From the NCBI RefSeq assembly GCF_001718315.1, contig NZ_CP013362.1, positions 1,612,001 through 1,676,000 on the forward strand: a stretch of DNA of 64,000 nt. The letters are read 5' to 3'. Under the pieces are notes generated by a model. The model was not told the DNA's origin. It was given only the letters and a program-made list of their open reading frames with translations, and ran no database searches. This document shows, piece by piece, positions 45,116-54,289 of this stretch. The translations under genes and the position numbers were made by a program. Numbering within the stretch: the first letter of the stretch is position 1; the number at the start of each line of letters is the position of its first letter. Origin of the DNA: Burkholderia diffusa (lineage in GTDB: Bacteria; Pseudomonadota; Gammaproteobacteria; Burkholderiales; Burkholderiaceae).

Positions 45116-45140
45116 GCCCGTACGGCGAGTCCGTACGGGC
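45116..45140 (+). repeat. Perfect 10-bp hairpin between prkA and yeaH
   Basis: GCCCGTACGG/CCGTACGGGC with loop CGAGT, 16 bases after prkA. No U-run follows (ACTTTCAG), so it is more likely an mRNA-stability or partial-termination element than a full terminator. Confidence 0.6.
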
Positions 45141-45225
45141 ACTTTCAGAGGCGCCGCCCGCATGACGGCACACGGCATGCGCGGCGAGTGCCCCGGCAGA
45201 TCGACTTTCGAGCGGGAGACCGGGA

Positions 45226-46494
45226 GTGCTTCATCAAATCATCGACCGCAGGCTGGCCGGCAAGAACAAGAGCATCGCCAACCGCGAACGCTTTCTGCGT
45301 CGCGTCAAGAACTACATTCGTCGTGCCGTGTCCGATGCGGTGCGCGACCGTAGCATCAAGGATATCCAGAGCACGCAAAGCATCACGATTCCGCGCAAGG
45401 ACATCGCCGAGCCGAATTTCCGGCACGCGCCTGGCGGGCGCCGTGAATACGTGCACCCGGGCAACGAAGACTACGTGCGCGGCGACAAGATCCCGCGCCC
45501 GCAGGGCGGCTCGGGTGGCGGCGGCAGTCAGGCAAGCAACGAGGGCGAAGGGCAGGACGACTTCGTGTTCGAGTTGTCGCGCGACGAATTCATGCAGTAT
45601 TTCTTCGACGATCTCGAACTGCCGCGCCTCGTGAAGACGCACCTGTTGACGGTGCCGAGCTGGAAGAACGTGCGCGCGGGCTGGTCGGCGGAAGGCACGC
45701 CGAACAACATCGACGTCGTGCGCTCGCTGCGCAGCGCGCTCGGCCGGCGCATCGCGCTTGGCTCGCCGCTCGTCAACGAGCTGCGCGAACTCGAAGCGCA
45801 ACTCGAGGCGTTGAAGAGCGATCCGGAAGACCGCCGCGCGGAAATCGCGACGCTCGAGGCCGAGATTCATCATCTGAAAGGGCGCATCTGGCGGATCCCG
45901 TTCATCGATCCGTTCGACCTGCGCTACATCAATCGCGTAAAGCAGCCTCAGCCGTCCAGCCAGGCCGTGATGTTCTGCCTGATGGACGTATCGGGCTCGA
46001 TGGACGAGCAGCGCAAGGATCTCGCGAAGCGCTTCTTCATCCTCCTGTACCTGTTTCTGAAGCGCAACTACGAGCGCATCGAGGTGGTGTTCATTCGCCA
46101 TCACACGCGCGCGGAGGAAGTCGACGAGGACACCTTCTTCCATTCGACCGAAAGCGGCGGCACCGTCGTGTCGAGCGCGCTCGAACTGATGCGCAAGGTG
46201 ATGAACGAGCGCTATTCGCCGACGGAATGGAACATCTACGGCGCGCAGGCGTCCGACGGCGACAACTGGACCGACGATTCGCCGAAGTGTCGCAAAATCC
46301 TGGAAGAGGATATCCTCACCAAGACGCGTTACTTCGCGTATATCCAGGTCGCGCCCGAAGAGCAGAACCTGTGGCTTGAATACGCGCAGCTCGCGCTGTC
46401 GCAACCGCATCTCGCGATGAAGAAAGTCGAATCGGCTGCTGATATTTACCCGGTGTTTCGCGAATTGTTCGAAAAGCAGGTGGAAATGTCATGA
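45226..46494 (+). CDS. yeaH: YeaH/YhbH family protein with VWA-like domain
   Basis: 422 aa, starting at GTG 45226 (GGGAGACCGGGA ahead; LHQIIDRRLAGKNKSIANRERFLRR follows as in all family members). Residues about 85-110 are a Gly/Gln-rich flexible stretch. The C-terminal half carries a von Willebrand A-like metal site, DVSGSMDEQ. It is always found with PrkA and SpoVR-type proteins and probably acts with them as a complex. Overlaps ycgB by four bases. Confidence 0.93.
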   Translation: MLHQIIDRRLAGKNKSIANRERFLRRVKNYIRRAVSDAVRDRSIKDIQSTQSITIPRKDIAEPNFRHAPGGRREYVHPGNEDYVRGDKIPRPQGGSGGGGSQASNEGEGQDDFVFELSRDEFMQYFFDDLELPRLVKTHLLTVPSWKNVRAGWSAEGTPNNIDVVRSLRSALGRRIALGSPLVNELRELEAQLEALKSDPEDRRAEIATLEAEIHHLKGRIWRIPFIDPFDLRYINRVKQPQPSSQAVMFCLMDVSGSMDEQRKDLAKRFFILLYLFLKRNYERIEVVFIRHHTRAEEVDEDTFFHSTESGGTVVSSALELMRKVMNERYSPTEWNIYGAQASDGDNWTDDSPKCRKILEEDILTKTRYFAYIQVAPEEQNLWLEYAQLALSQPHLAMKKVESAADIYPVFRELFEKQVEMS

Positions 46495-48170
46495 CGACCC
46501 GCCATCTGCACAACGAATCGCGCGGCTACGCGCCGCGCCCCTCCGGCGACACCACCGCCGGCCCTGCCGCATCGCAGCAAAGCGGCCGGACCGAGCCGGC
46601 GCCGCCGGCCGCCGACTTGCCCGCTGGCGGGCAGAAGGAAGCGCGTATGAACGTTGCCGAACGCAAGCCGCTGCCGTGCCCGTCCGACTGGACGTTCGAA
46701 CTGCTCGAGGAATACGACACGCACATCTCGCAGGTCGCGGAGCAATATGAGCTCGACATCTACCCGATCCAGCTCGAACTGATCAGCGCCGAGCAGATGA
46801 TGGACGCGTACGCGTCGGTGGGGATGCCGGTCAACTATCGCCACTGGTCGTTCGGCAAGCACTTCCTCGCGACCGAGAAAAGCTATCGCCGCGGCCAGAT
46901 GGGGCTTGCCTACGAGATCGTCATCAACTCGAACCCGTGCATCGCGTATCTGATGGAAGAGAACACGATGACGATGCAGGCGCTCGTCATCGCGCACGCG
47001 GCGTACGGGCACAACTCGTTCTTCAAGGGCAACTACCTGTTCCGGCTGTGGACCGACGCGCACGCGATCATCGACTATCTCGTGTATGCGAAGAACTACG
47101 TCGCCGAATGCGAGGAGCGCTACGGTCTCGATCGCGTCGAGGAATTGCTCGATTCGTGCCATGCGCTGATGAACTACGGCGTCGACCGCTACAAGCGGCC
47201 GCAGAAGCCGTCGCTGTCGAAGGAGGCCGCGCTGCGGCGCGAGCGCGAGGCGTATCTGCAGTCGCAGGTCAACGAGCTGTGGCGCACGCTGCCGGGCAAG
47301 AAGCCCGAGCAGATGGAGGAGCAGGAGGAACGCTATCCGCCGGAGCCGCAGGAGAACCTGCTGTATTTCGCGGAGAAGAACGCGCCGCTGCTCGAGCCGT
47401 GGGAGCGCGAAGTGATCCGCATCGTGCGCAAGATCGGCCAGTACTTCTATCCGCAGCGGCAGACGCAGGTGATGAACGAAGGCTGGGCGACATTCTGGCA
47501 CTACACGCTGCTCAATACGCTGTACAACCAGGGCAAGCTGGAAGACGGCTTCATGATGGAGTTCCTGCATTCGCACAGCAACGTGGTCTACCAGCCGCCC
47601 GTCACGAAGCCGTACTACAGCGGGATCAACCCGTATGCGCTCGGCTTTTCGATGATGAGCGACATTCGGCGGATCTGCGAGGCGCCGACCGAAGAGGACT
47701 ACAAGTGGTTTCCGGAGATCGCGGGCACCCCGTGGCTGCCGGCGATGCACTACGCGATGCGCAATTTCAAGGACGAGAGCTTCATCGCGCAGTATCTGTC
47801 GCCGAATCTGATCCGCGAGATGCGCCTGTTCTCCGTGCTCGACGACGACATGCGCGATTCGCTCGAGGTATCGGCGATCCACGACGAGTCCGGCTACCAG
47901 TACGTGCGGCAGGCGCTGTCACGGCAGTACGACATACATCACCGCGAGCCGAACATCCAGGTATGGGCGGTGAACACGCGCGGCGACCGCAGCCTCACGC
48001 TGCGCCACTTCATGACCGACAACCGCCATCTGTCGAACGACAGCGAGGAGGTGCTCAAGCACATGGCGCGGCTCTGGCAGTTCGACGTGTTCCTGGAAAG
48101 CGTCGACGAGGCCGGTACCGTGCGCAAACGCTACGAGTGCCGCTACGTGCCGCCGGAGGTGCGGGTCTAA
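46491..48170 (+). CDS. ycgB: SpoVR family protein YcgB
   Basis: 559 aa. Starting at ATG 46491 adds a 50-residue disordered leader; a second ATG at 46647 (MNVAERKPLPCPSDWTFELLEEYD) is where SpoVR homology begins and may be the true start. Family blocks: YRHWSFGKHF, QVMNEGWATFWHY with His/Glu pattern, INPYALGFSMMSDIRRI. In Bacillus SpoVR affects spore cortex; here it completes the prkA-yeaH module. Molecular function unknown. Confidence 0.92.
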   Translation: MTTRHLHNESRGYAPRPSGDTTAGPAASQQSGRTEPAPPAADLPAGGQKEARMNVAERKPLPCPSDWTFELLEEYDTHISQVAEQYELDIYPIQLELISAEQMMDAYASVGMPVNYRHWSFGKHFLATEKSYRRGQMGLAYEIVINSNPCIAYLMEENTMTMQALVIAHAAYGHNSFFKGNYLFRLWTDAHAIIDYLVYAKNYVAECEERYGLDRVEELLDSCHALMNYGVDRYKRPQKPSLSKEAALRREREAYLQSQVNELWRTLPGKKPEQMEEQEERYPPEPQENLLYFAEKNAPLLEPWEREVIRIVRKIGQYFYPQRQTQVMNEGWATFWHYTLLNTLYNQGKLEDGFMMEFLHSHSNVVYQPPVTKPYYSGINPYALGFSMMSDIRRICEAPTEEDYKWFPEIAGTPWLPAMHYAMRNFKDESFIAQYLSPNLIREMRLFSVLDDDMRDSLEVSAIHDESGYQYVRQALSRQYDIHHREPNIQVWAVNTRGDRSLTLRHFMTDNRHLSNDSEEVLKHMARLWQFDVFLESVDEAGTVRKRYECRYVPPEVRV

Positions 48171-48200
48171 GCATCGACCACCGGGAAAAGTTTGCATCGG

Positions 48201-48225
48201 ACGCCAGCCTCGCGGCTGGCGTTTT
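48201..48225 (+). terminator. Terminator of the prkA-yeaH-ycgB operon
   Basis: ACGCCAGCC/GGCTGGCGT around four bases, followed by TTTTC, 31 bases after ycgB. Confidence 0.85.
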
Positions 48226-48406
48226 CATATGACGAACGCGCGGCAAGAGAAAATTTTTCTACATCCGGACGAACCCGGAAAGCCTCTTACTTTACATTTC
48301 GCTAAAATCCCGTAGCGCCGTGCGCCGGAACCGGTGCCACGTGCGACCGCACGCGGCGGCCCGCAGCCGTCTCGCCCAGAAAGCACTAAAAGGAACAGAC
48401 CAACCC

Positions 48407-49711
48407 ATGGACGTCCAGACCGACCAAGCTGCGCTGTCCGCGCATGACACCCGGCGACGCGTGTTCGCCATCGTCGGCGCCTCGTCGGGCAACCTTGTCG
48501 AGTGGTTCGACTTCTACATCTACTCGTTCTGCGCGCTGTACTTCGCACCGGCGTTCTTCCCGAGCGGCAACACGACGACGCAGCTGCTGAACACGGCCGG
48601 CGTGTTCGCGGCCGGCTTCCTGATGCGTCCGATCGGCGGCTGGCTGTTCGGCCGCATCGCCGACCGTCATGGCCGCCGCACGGCGATGATGATCTCGGTG
48701 CTGATGATGTGCGGCGGCTCGCTCGTGATCGCGGTGCTGCCGACCTATGCGCAGATCGGCGCGCTCGCGCCGGCGCTGCTGCTGGTCGCGCGTCTGTTCC
48801 AGGGCCTGTCGGTGGGCGGCGAATACGGGACGAGCGCGACCTACATGAGTGAGGTCGCGCTCAAGGGCCGGCGCGGCTTCTTCGCGTCGTTCCAGTACGT
48901 GACGCTGATCGGCGGCCAGCTGTGCGCGCTGCTGGTGCTGGTGATCCTGCAGCAGGCGCTGTCGAACGACGAACTGAAGGCGTGGGGCTGGCGCATTCCG
49001 TTCGTCTGCGGCGCGGCGGCCGCGCTGATCTCGCTGTACCTGCGCAAATCGCTCGACGAGACGTCGACGAGCGCATCGCGCGACAAGAAGGATGCGGGCA
49101 CGATCCGCGGCGTGTGGCAGCACAAGGGCGCGTTCTTCACGGTGGTCGGCTTCACTGCCGGCGGCTCGCTGATCTTCTATACGTTCACCACGTACATGCA
49201 GAAGTACCTGGTGAACACGGCCGGCATGCATGCGAAGACGGCCAGCAACGTGATGACCGTCGCGCTGCTCGTCTACATGCTGATGCAGCCGGTGTTTGGC
49301 GCGCTGTCCGACAAGATCGGCCGCCGCACGTCGATGATCCTGTTCGGCGCGTTCGCGGTGATCGGCACCGTGCCGTTGATGCACGCGCTGAAAACCGTGA
49401 CGAGCCCGACGGCCGCGTTCGTGCTGATCACGATCGCGCTCGCGATCGTCAGCTTCTACACGTCGATCAGCGGCCTCATCAAGGCAGAGATGTTCCCGCC
49501 CGAAGTGCGCGCGATGGGCGTCGGCCTGTCGTATGCGGTCGCGAACGCGATCTTCGGCGGCTCGGCCGAGTATGTCGCACTGTGGTTCAAGTCGGTCGGC
49601 AGCGAGGAAACCTTCTACTGGTACGTGACGGTGCTGTGCGCGATCTCGCTGATCGTGTCGTGGCGGATGCGCGATCCGAGCAAGGAAGGGTATCTGCGTC
49701 ACGAACCGTGA
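48407..49711 (+). CDS. kgtP: Alpha-ketoglutarate permease KgtP-like MFS transporter
   Basis: 434 aa from ATG 48407. Very close to KgtP in layout and sequence: [33 protein letters not shown] at the start, [42 protein letters not shown], and [19 protein letters not shown] near the end. Twelve membrane helices. A proton symporter for 2-oxoglutarate or a related dicarboxylate. Single-gene unit with its own terminator. Confidence 0.93.
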   Translation: MDVQTDQAALSAHDTRRRVFAIVGASSGNLVEWFDFYIYSFCALYFAPAFFPSGNTTTQLLNTAGVFAAGFLMRPIGGWLFGRIADRHGRRTAMMISVLMMCGGSLVIAVLPTYAQIGALAPALLLVARLFQGLSVGGEYGTSATYMSEVALKGRRGFFASFQYVTLIGGQLCALLVLVILQQALSNDELKAWGWRIPFVCGAAAALISLYLRKSLDETSTSASRDKKDAGTIRGVWQHKGAFFTVVGFTAGGSLIFYTFTTYMQKYLVNTAGMHAKTASNVMTVALLVYMLMQPVFGALSDKIGRRTSMILFGAFAVIGTVPLMHALKTVTSPTAAFVLITIALAIVSFYTSISGLIKAEMFPPEVRAMGVGLSYAVANAIFGGSAEYVALWFKSVGSEETFYWYVTVLCAISLIVSWRMRDPSKEGYLRHEP

Positions 49712-49763
49712 TCGCGGGGCAGCCTCACGACGCTGCCCGCACCGACCGGCAACATGCAGGAGG

Positions 49764-49799
49764 ACGGCGCTCCGCCACGCAGGCGGCGCGCCGTTTTTT
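49764..49799 (+). terminator. Terminator of kgtP
   Basis: ACGGCGC-T-CCGCC pairs with GGCGG-C-GCGCCGT around ACGCA, followed by six T. A very stable stem. Confidence 0.9.
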
Positions 49800-49907
49800 C
49801 ATGCGCGGCGTTATCGGTGGACGCGTGCAAGCTCATCGCGGGACGCGCGATATCGATATCGGAATCGCTTCGTTGTCCGCCACGGGCGATGCTTTTATTC
49901 TGAACCC

Positions 49908-49971
49908 GTAGTTCGTGTGACACCTCCTTGACTGGGATTCGCGCCCGCTGCGTGCAGCGGGCGTTTTTTTT
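49908..49971 (+). ncRNA. Candidate small RNA with anti-Shine-Dalgarno motif
   Basis: TTGTCC (49873) and TATTCT (49896), 17 bases apart, form a possible promoter whose start would fall near 49908. The short transcript would contain single-stranded CACCTCCTTGA (CCTCCTT at 49923-49929), complementary to ribosome sites, followed by the stem CGCCCGCTGC/GCAGCGGGCG and eight T. That is the layout of Hfq-dependent repressor RNAs with CCUCC seed loops. It lies between the kgtP terminator and the amino-acid transporter operon, with no coding frame. The rest of the 453-base gap (49712-50164) holds only the kgtP terminator. Confidence 0.5.
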
Positions 49972-50164
49972 GAAGCATGCCGTCGCGCCCGCCGTCTGCG
50001 AGCATCATCACGAAACCCGCAGAGCAAAGCAGCAATTGTTGGTTCGGAATCGCCGCACGCGCTGATACGTTAGCGGCTTCGCGACGACACACAGCGTCGC
50101 GATGTTCCTCGAACCGGCCGCCGCGCGATCCGCGGCGGCCTTGATAACAAATCAGGTCGTGCTC

Positions 50165-50980
50165 ATGAAAATCCACACTCTCGCCATGTGGCTCGTCGGG
50201 GTCGCGCTCGTCACTGCCGGCACGGTCGCGCACGCGGACCGCCTCGACGACATCAGGAAGGCCGGCGTGCTGCGCGTCGCGACCTTCGACAGCAACCCGC
50301 CGTTCGGTTATGTCGACGCCAAGAGCAATCACATCGTCGGCCTCGACGTCGACTATGCGAAGGCACTGGCTGACAAGCTCGGCGTGAAGCTGCAGCTGCA
50401 ACCGACCAATCCCGCGAACCGCATTCCGTTCCTGACTTCCGGCAAGGTCGATCTGGTGCTCGCGAATTTCACGATCACCGACGAGCGCGCGAAGCAGGTC
50501 GACTTCAGCGTCCCGTATTTCTCGTCGGGCCAGCAGTTTCTCGCGAAGAAGGGCGTGCTGAAATCGGCCGACCAACTGAACGGCCTGCGCGTCGGCGCCG
50601 ACAAGGGCACGACGAACGAGATCACGCTGCGCGAGAAATTCCCGAAGGCGACGATCGTCGCGTACGACGACACGCCGTTCGCGTTCGCCGCACTGCGCGC
50701 CGGCAACGTGCAGGCAATCACGCAGGACGGGCCGAAGCTGATCGGTCTGCTCGCGAACGTGCCCGACAAGCAGAACTACGAGATTCCGGCGTTCACGATC
50801 TCGAATGACTACATGGGCGTCGGCGTGCCGAAGGGCGAGGCGCGCCTGCTTGGCTTCGTCAACGACACGCTGAAGGGTCTCGAGGCGAGTGGCCGTGCGG
50901 GGCAGATCTATGACGCGTGGTTCGGGCCGACGACGAAGACGCCGCTCACACGCATCTTCCGCATCGGCGACAAGACCTGA
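50165..50980 (+). CDS. Polar amino-acid ABC importer, substrate-binding protein
   Basis: 271 aa from ATG 50165. Signal peptide to VAHA-D (residue 24), then the SBP_bac_3 fold: DDIRKAGVLRVATFDSNPPFGYVDAKSNHIVGLDVDYAKALA, GKVDLVLANFTITDERAKQVDFS and GADKGTTNEITLRE. The pattern fits the polar amino-acid group (glutamate, aspartate, cystine or similar); the exact ligand cannot be named. Followed by two permease genes in the same direction. Confidence 0.9.
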   Translation: MKIHTLAMWLVGVALVTAGTVAHADRLDDIRKAGVLRVATFDSNPPFGYVDAKSNHIVGLDVDYAKALADKLGVKLQLQPTNPANRIPFLTSGKVDLVLANFTITDERAKQVDFSVPYFSSGQQFLAKKGVLKSADQLNGLRVGADKGTTNEITLREKFPKATIVAYDDTPFAFAALRAGNVQAITQDGPKLIGLLANVPDKQNYEIPAFTISNDYMGVGVPKGEARLLGFVNDTLKGLEASGRAGQIYDAWFGPTTKTPLTRIFRIGDKT

Positions 50981-50995
50981 GCCGCAGGCCACGTG

Positions 50996-51041
50996 CGCCG
51001 CGTTCCGCCGCCGGCCACGCCGGTGCGCACGGAGCGCGGCG
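50996..51041 (+). promoter_or_regulatory. Hairpin between binding-protein and permease genes
   Basis: CGCCGCGTTCCG/CGGAGCGCGGCG (one mismatch) with an inner CGCCGG/CCGGTG pairing, followed by CTTTCC. It lies 15 bases after the binding-protein gene. Such hairpins reduce read-through or protect the upstream message, so that more binding protein than permease is made. Confidence 0.55.
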
Positions 51042-51086
51042 CTTTCCGTTTCTTTTCGATCGCGCGCTCCGCGCCCGCACCAACGC

Positions 51087-51809
51087 ATGCTCGGGTTGGC
51101 TCCCAAATATCTGTCCTGGCTCTGGCAGGGCTTCCTGCTGACGCTCGGCCTCGCGGCCGCGGCGGCGCTCGCCGCGACCGCCGGCGGGCTGCTGCTGGCC
51201 GTCATGGGGCATGCGCGCGGCACGGTGCCGCGCACGCTGGCGGCCGGTTACGTCGTCGCGTTCCGCAACACGCCGCTGCTCGTGCAGTTGTTGTTCTGGT
51301 ATTTCGGCGTCGCGTCGTTGCTGCCCGATCCATGGGTCGCGTGGTTGAACGCGCGCCATCAACTGGGCACGGGCCTGTTCACGCTCGCGTGGCCGTCGTT
51401 CGAGTTCGTCGCGGGCTGGTTCGGGCTGAGCGCATACACGGCCGCGTTCGTCGCCGAGGAATGCGAGGCGGGACTGCGCGGCGTGCGCCGCGCGCAGCAT
51501 GATGCGGCCGCGGCGCTCGGCCTCACGCCGATGCAATCGCTGCGCTACGTCGTACTGCCGCAGGCCGTGCGCATCGCGCTGCCGCCGTTGTTCGGCCAAT
51601 ACATGAATCTCGTGAAGAACTCGTCGCTCACGATGGCGATCGGCGTCGCCGAGCTGTCGTATGCGTCGCGGCAGGTCGAGACGGAGACGTTCAGGACCTT
51701 CGCCGCGTTCGGTGTCGCGACCGTGCTGTACATCGTCGCGGTGGCGGCGATCGAGGCCGGCGCATACGCGGCCGCGCAATGGCGCGACCGGCTCGGGGCG
51801 GGGCGCTGA
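51087..51809 (+). CDS. Amino-acid ABC importer permease (HisM/GltJ type)
   Basis: 240 aa. About five membrane helices; FRNTPLLVQLLFWYFG and the EAA loop GVRRAQHDAAAALGLTPMQSLRYVVLPQAVRIALPP are typical of the His/Glu/Gln permease family. ATG 51087 is chosen because homology starts at once (LAPKYLSWLWQGFLLTLG). Two bases separate it from the next permease gene. Confidence 0.9.
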   Translation: MLGLAPKYLSWLWQGFLLTLGLAAAAALAATAGGLLLAVMGHARGTVPRTLAAGYVVAFRNTPLLVQLLFWYFGVASLLPDPWVAWLNARHQLGTGLFTLAWPSFEFVAGWFGLSAYTAAFVAEECEAGLRGVRRAQHDAAAALGLTPMQSLRYVVLPQAVRIALPPLFGQYMNLVKNSSLTMAIGVAELSYASRQVETETFRTFAAFGVATVLYIVAVAAIEAGAYAAAQWRDRLGAGR

Positions 51810-51811
51810 CG

Positions 51812-52534
51812 ATGGACATCCCGCTGCTGCTCGACAACCTGCCGTATCTGCTCGTCGGTGCGTTCCCGGATGGCCCGCTTGGCGGCGCCGCGCTGTCGCT
51901 CGTGCTCGCGATCGCGTCGGCGCTCGCGTCCGCCGTGCTGGGCGTAGCGCTCGGTGTCGCGATGGCGCTCGCGCGCGGCCCGCTGCGCGTGCTGCTGCTC
52001 GGGTTCATCGGCTTCTTCCGAGCGATTCCGGTGCTGATGCTGATCTTCTGGACGTATTTCCTGATGCCGATGCTGCTGCACATGGACGTGCCGGGGCTCG
52101 CGACGGTCGTGTGCGCGCTGGCGCTGATCGGCGGCGCGTATCTCGCGCATGCGGTGCACGCGGGCATCGTCGCGGCCGGCGACGGGCAGTGGCAGGCAGG
52201 GCTGTCGCTCGGGCTCACGCGCTGGCAGACGGTGCGCTACGTGCTGCTGCCGCAGGCGATCCGGATCATGACGCCGTCGTTCGTCAACCAGTGGGTCGCG
52301 CTCGTGAAGGACACGTCGCTCGCGTATGTCGTCGGCGTGCCAGAACTGTCGTTCGTCGCGACGCAGGTGAACAACCGGCTGATGGTGTATCCGGCGCCGA
52401 TCTTCCTGTTCGTCGCGGCGATCTATCTCGTGTTGTGCACGTCGCTCGACGGCGCGGCGCGCTGGCTGCTGTCGCGTCGCCCGCGTGCGGAGCGCATTGC
52501 GCAGGCGGCCGAGCGCACCGAGCCGGCGCGGTGA
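51812..52534 (+). CDS. Amino-acid ABC importer permease (HisQ/GltK type)
   Basis: 240 aa. FFRAIPVLMLIFWTYF and the EAA loop GDGQWQAGLSLGLTRWQTVRYVLLPQAIRIMTPS mark the second permease subunit. No ATPase gene follows: the next gene is on the other strand, and the 148 bases between hold only a GC-rich hairpin. The importer must borrow an ATPase encoded elsewhere. Confidence 0.9.
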   Translation: MDIPLLLDNLPYLLVGAFPDGPLGGAALSLVLAIASALASAVLGVALGVAMALARGPLRVLLLGFIGFFRAIPVLMLIFWTYFLMPMLLHMDVPGLATVVCALALIGGAYLAHAVHAGIVAAGDGQWQAGLSLGLTRWQTVRYVLLPQAIRIMTPSFVNQWVALVKDTSLAYVVGVPELSFVATQVNNRLMVYPAPIFLFVAAIYLVLCTSLDGAARWLLSRRPRAERIAQAAERTEPAR

Positions 52535-52682
52535 CGGCGCGGACCGCGCGTCGCGTGCGAAACATGCGGCGCATTGCCGGTGATGAAGATCGGTCGCGTG
52601 CGGAAGTCCGCTGCGGGCCTCGTCGCCGCTGCTCGAGCGGCGACGGGCGTGACGAGGCGGTGGGCGCCTCGGTGCGTCGGCG

Positions 52683-53960
52683 TCAGGACGCGCTGTAGTG
52701 CGTATCGAACACCGCGCGCAGCGTCGACGGACCGGTCGCGAAGTCGCCCCAGAGCGGGCCGTCAGTCTGCGCGAATGCGAACGGCGTCGTACTGATCGAC
52801 GCGAGGCGCAAGCGCCATTGCGCCGCTTCCTGGCGGAACGCGGTGAGCTGCATGTCGGACAGCCCCGTCTGCGCGCTCGCAAGCGTGACGAGCGGATCGA
52901 CCGGATCGTTCGCGACGCGCACCTCGAAGTGCAGGTGCGGGCCGGTGGCGGCACCGGTCATCCCGACCGAGCCGAGGCGCTGCCCCTGCTTCACGGTTTC
53001 GCCGGTCTTGAGCCCGCGCGCGAATGCGGACAAATGCGCGTAGTAGGTCGAATAGCCGTCCGCGTGATCGACGATCACGTAGTGGCCATAGCCGCCCGGA
53101 TCCGTGCCGACGAACGACACGACGCCGTCGGCCGCCGCATTGACGGGCGTGCCAGACGGCGCGGCGAGGTCGACGCCGGTATGGAACGCCATCGCCTGCG
53201 ACAGCGGGTGGATGCGTTCGCCGAAGAACGAGCTGATGCGCGTCCATTTGACGGGCATCGTGAACGCGGCCGCTTCGAGCGGCGCGCCGTCGAGCGTGTA
53301 GTACGCGCCGTGGTCGGCGCCCGGCGCGTGGAACCAGATCGCGCCGAACGTGCGGCCCGCGACCCGCAGCTCGAGCGCGGTGAGGTGCGGCGTGCCGTTG
53401 TTGGTGTCGTACGCGAGGCGATAGTAGTCGCCGCGTTGTGCGCTGGCGCGCATCGCAACCTTGCCGGTGACGAGATCGCCGAGCTGGATGCGCACCTCGG
53501 GCGGCACGTCGAGACGGTTCAGCGTATCGGACAGCGTGAGCTCGATGTCGCCCGCGCGCATCCCGTGCTGCTGTTCGGGCGGTGCGAACTGGAACAGGCT
53601 CGTATAGCCGAGCATGTCGTTGCGGTGCGCACTGAGCGGCGCGAACAGGCCGGGCTGCAGGCTGCGCTCGCCATGTTCATTGAGTTCGTTGCGCTCGCCG
53701 ATCGTGCGCGCGAGCTCGCTCGTCACGAAATGCTGCGCGGTGGGAAACGGCGTGTCGGACAGCACGCGCTGCGGCAGCGCGGCCGTGCCCGAATCGACAG
53801 CGCCGGGCAGTTGCGAGACGGCCGGCAGCGCGGCGGCGAGACCGAAGGCGGCGAGGGCGCCGAGCACGGCGGCGGGTACGAGCGCGCGCACGAGGCGCTG
53901 CGCGCGGCCGCGCGCGAAGGCATCAGGGGTAGCAGCAGGCTTGACCAAAGGTGTCCACAT
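52683..53960 (-). CDS. M23 family metallopeptidase (murein endopeptidase type)
   Basis: 425 aa from ATG 53960. One membrane helix near residues 23-45 anchors it to the inner membrane (VRALVPAAVLGALAAFGLAAAL). A helical region precedes the LytM domain, whose zinc site is complete: FHTGVDLAAPSGTPV with H and D, and GPHLHFEVRV with the H-x-H. The order matches MepM/YebA-like endopeptidases, which cut peptide cross-links in the cell wall. Periplasmic. Transcribed alone. Confidence 0.88.
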   Translation of the reverse strand: MWTPLVKPAATPDAFARGRAQRLVRALVPAAVLGALAAFGLAAALPAVSQLPGAVDSGTAALPQRVLSDTPFPTAQHFVTSELARTIGERNELNEHGERSLQPGLFAPLSAHRNDMLGYTSLFQFAPPEQQHGMRAGDIELTLSDTLNRLDVPPEVRIQLGDLVTGKVAMRASAQRGDYYRLAYDTNNGTPHLTALELRVAGRTFGAIWFHAPGADHGAYYTLDGAPLEAAAFTMPVKWTRISSFFGERIHPLSQAMAFHTGVDLAAPSGTPVNAAADGVVSFVGTDPGGYGHYVIVDHADGYSTYYAHLSAFARGLKTGETVKQGQRLGSVGMTGAATGPHLHFEVRVANDPVDPLVTLASAQTGLSDMQLTAFRQEAAQWRLRLASISTTPFAFAQTDGPLWGDFATGPSTLRAVFDTHYSAS

Positions 53961-54051
53961 CCAGGAAAGCGGTTCAAAGAGGTGTGGGCGGGAGCCATCG
54001 GCGGCATGTCCGTCGGGTGGCGACGGGGCGGGCGACGGGCGTGCAACAAAA

Positions 54052-54071
54052 CAGGCCCCGCCAGGGGCCTG
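54052..54071 (-). terminator. Terminator downstream of the TetR gene
   Basis: CAGGCCCC-GCCA-GGGGCCTG; on the minus strand it runs into TTTTGTTG. The TetR gene ends 219 bases before it on that strand. The remainder of 53961-54289 holds no gene. Confidence 0.6.
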
Positions 54072-54289
54072 TATCGTTTCCGTTCGACCCAACTCGCGGG
54101 CAGGCCCGCTTCGAACGGCGGCGTGAGCTTTCCGGGTCGCACCCGGATTATCACGAAGACGCTAAAGAAAGATGACAGCGTCAGTCTACCGATGTTCCGC
54201 GAAACGTTAAAAATTTTAAAGAGGGTCAGCTCATTCGTTTCACAGTGCGGTAAATCGGGTTAAATCAGCATTTATTGCGTGGCTTTTCG

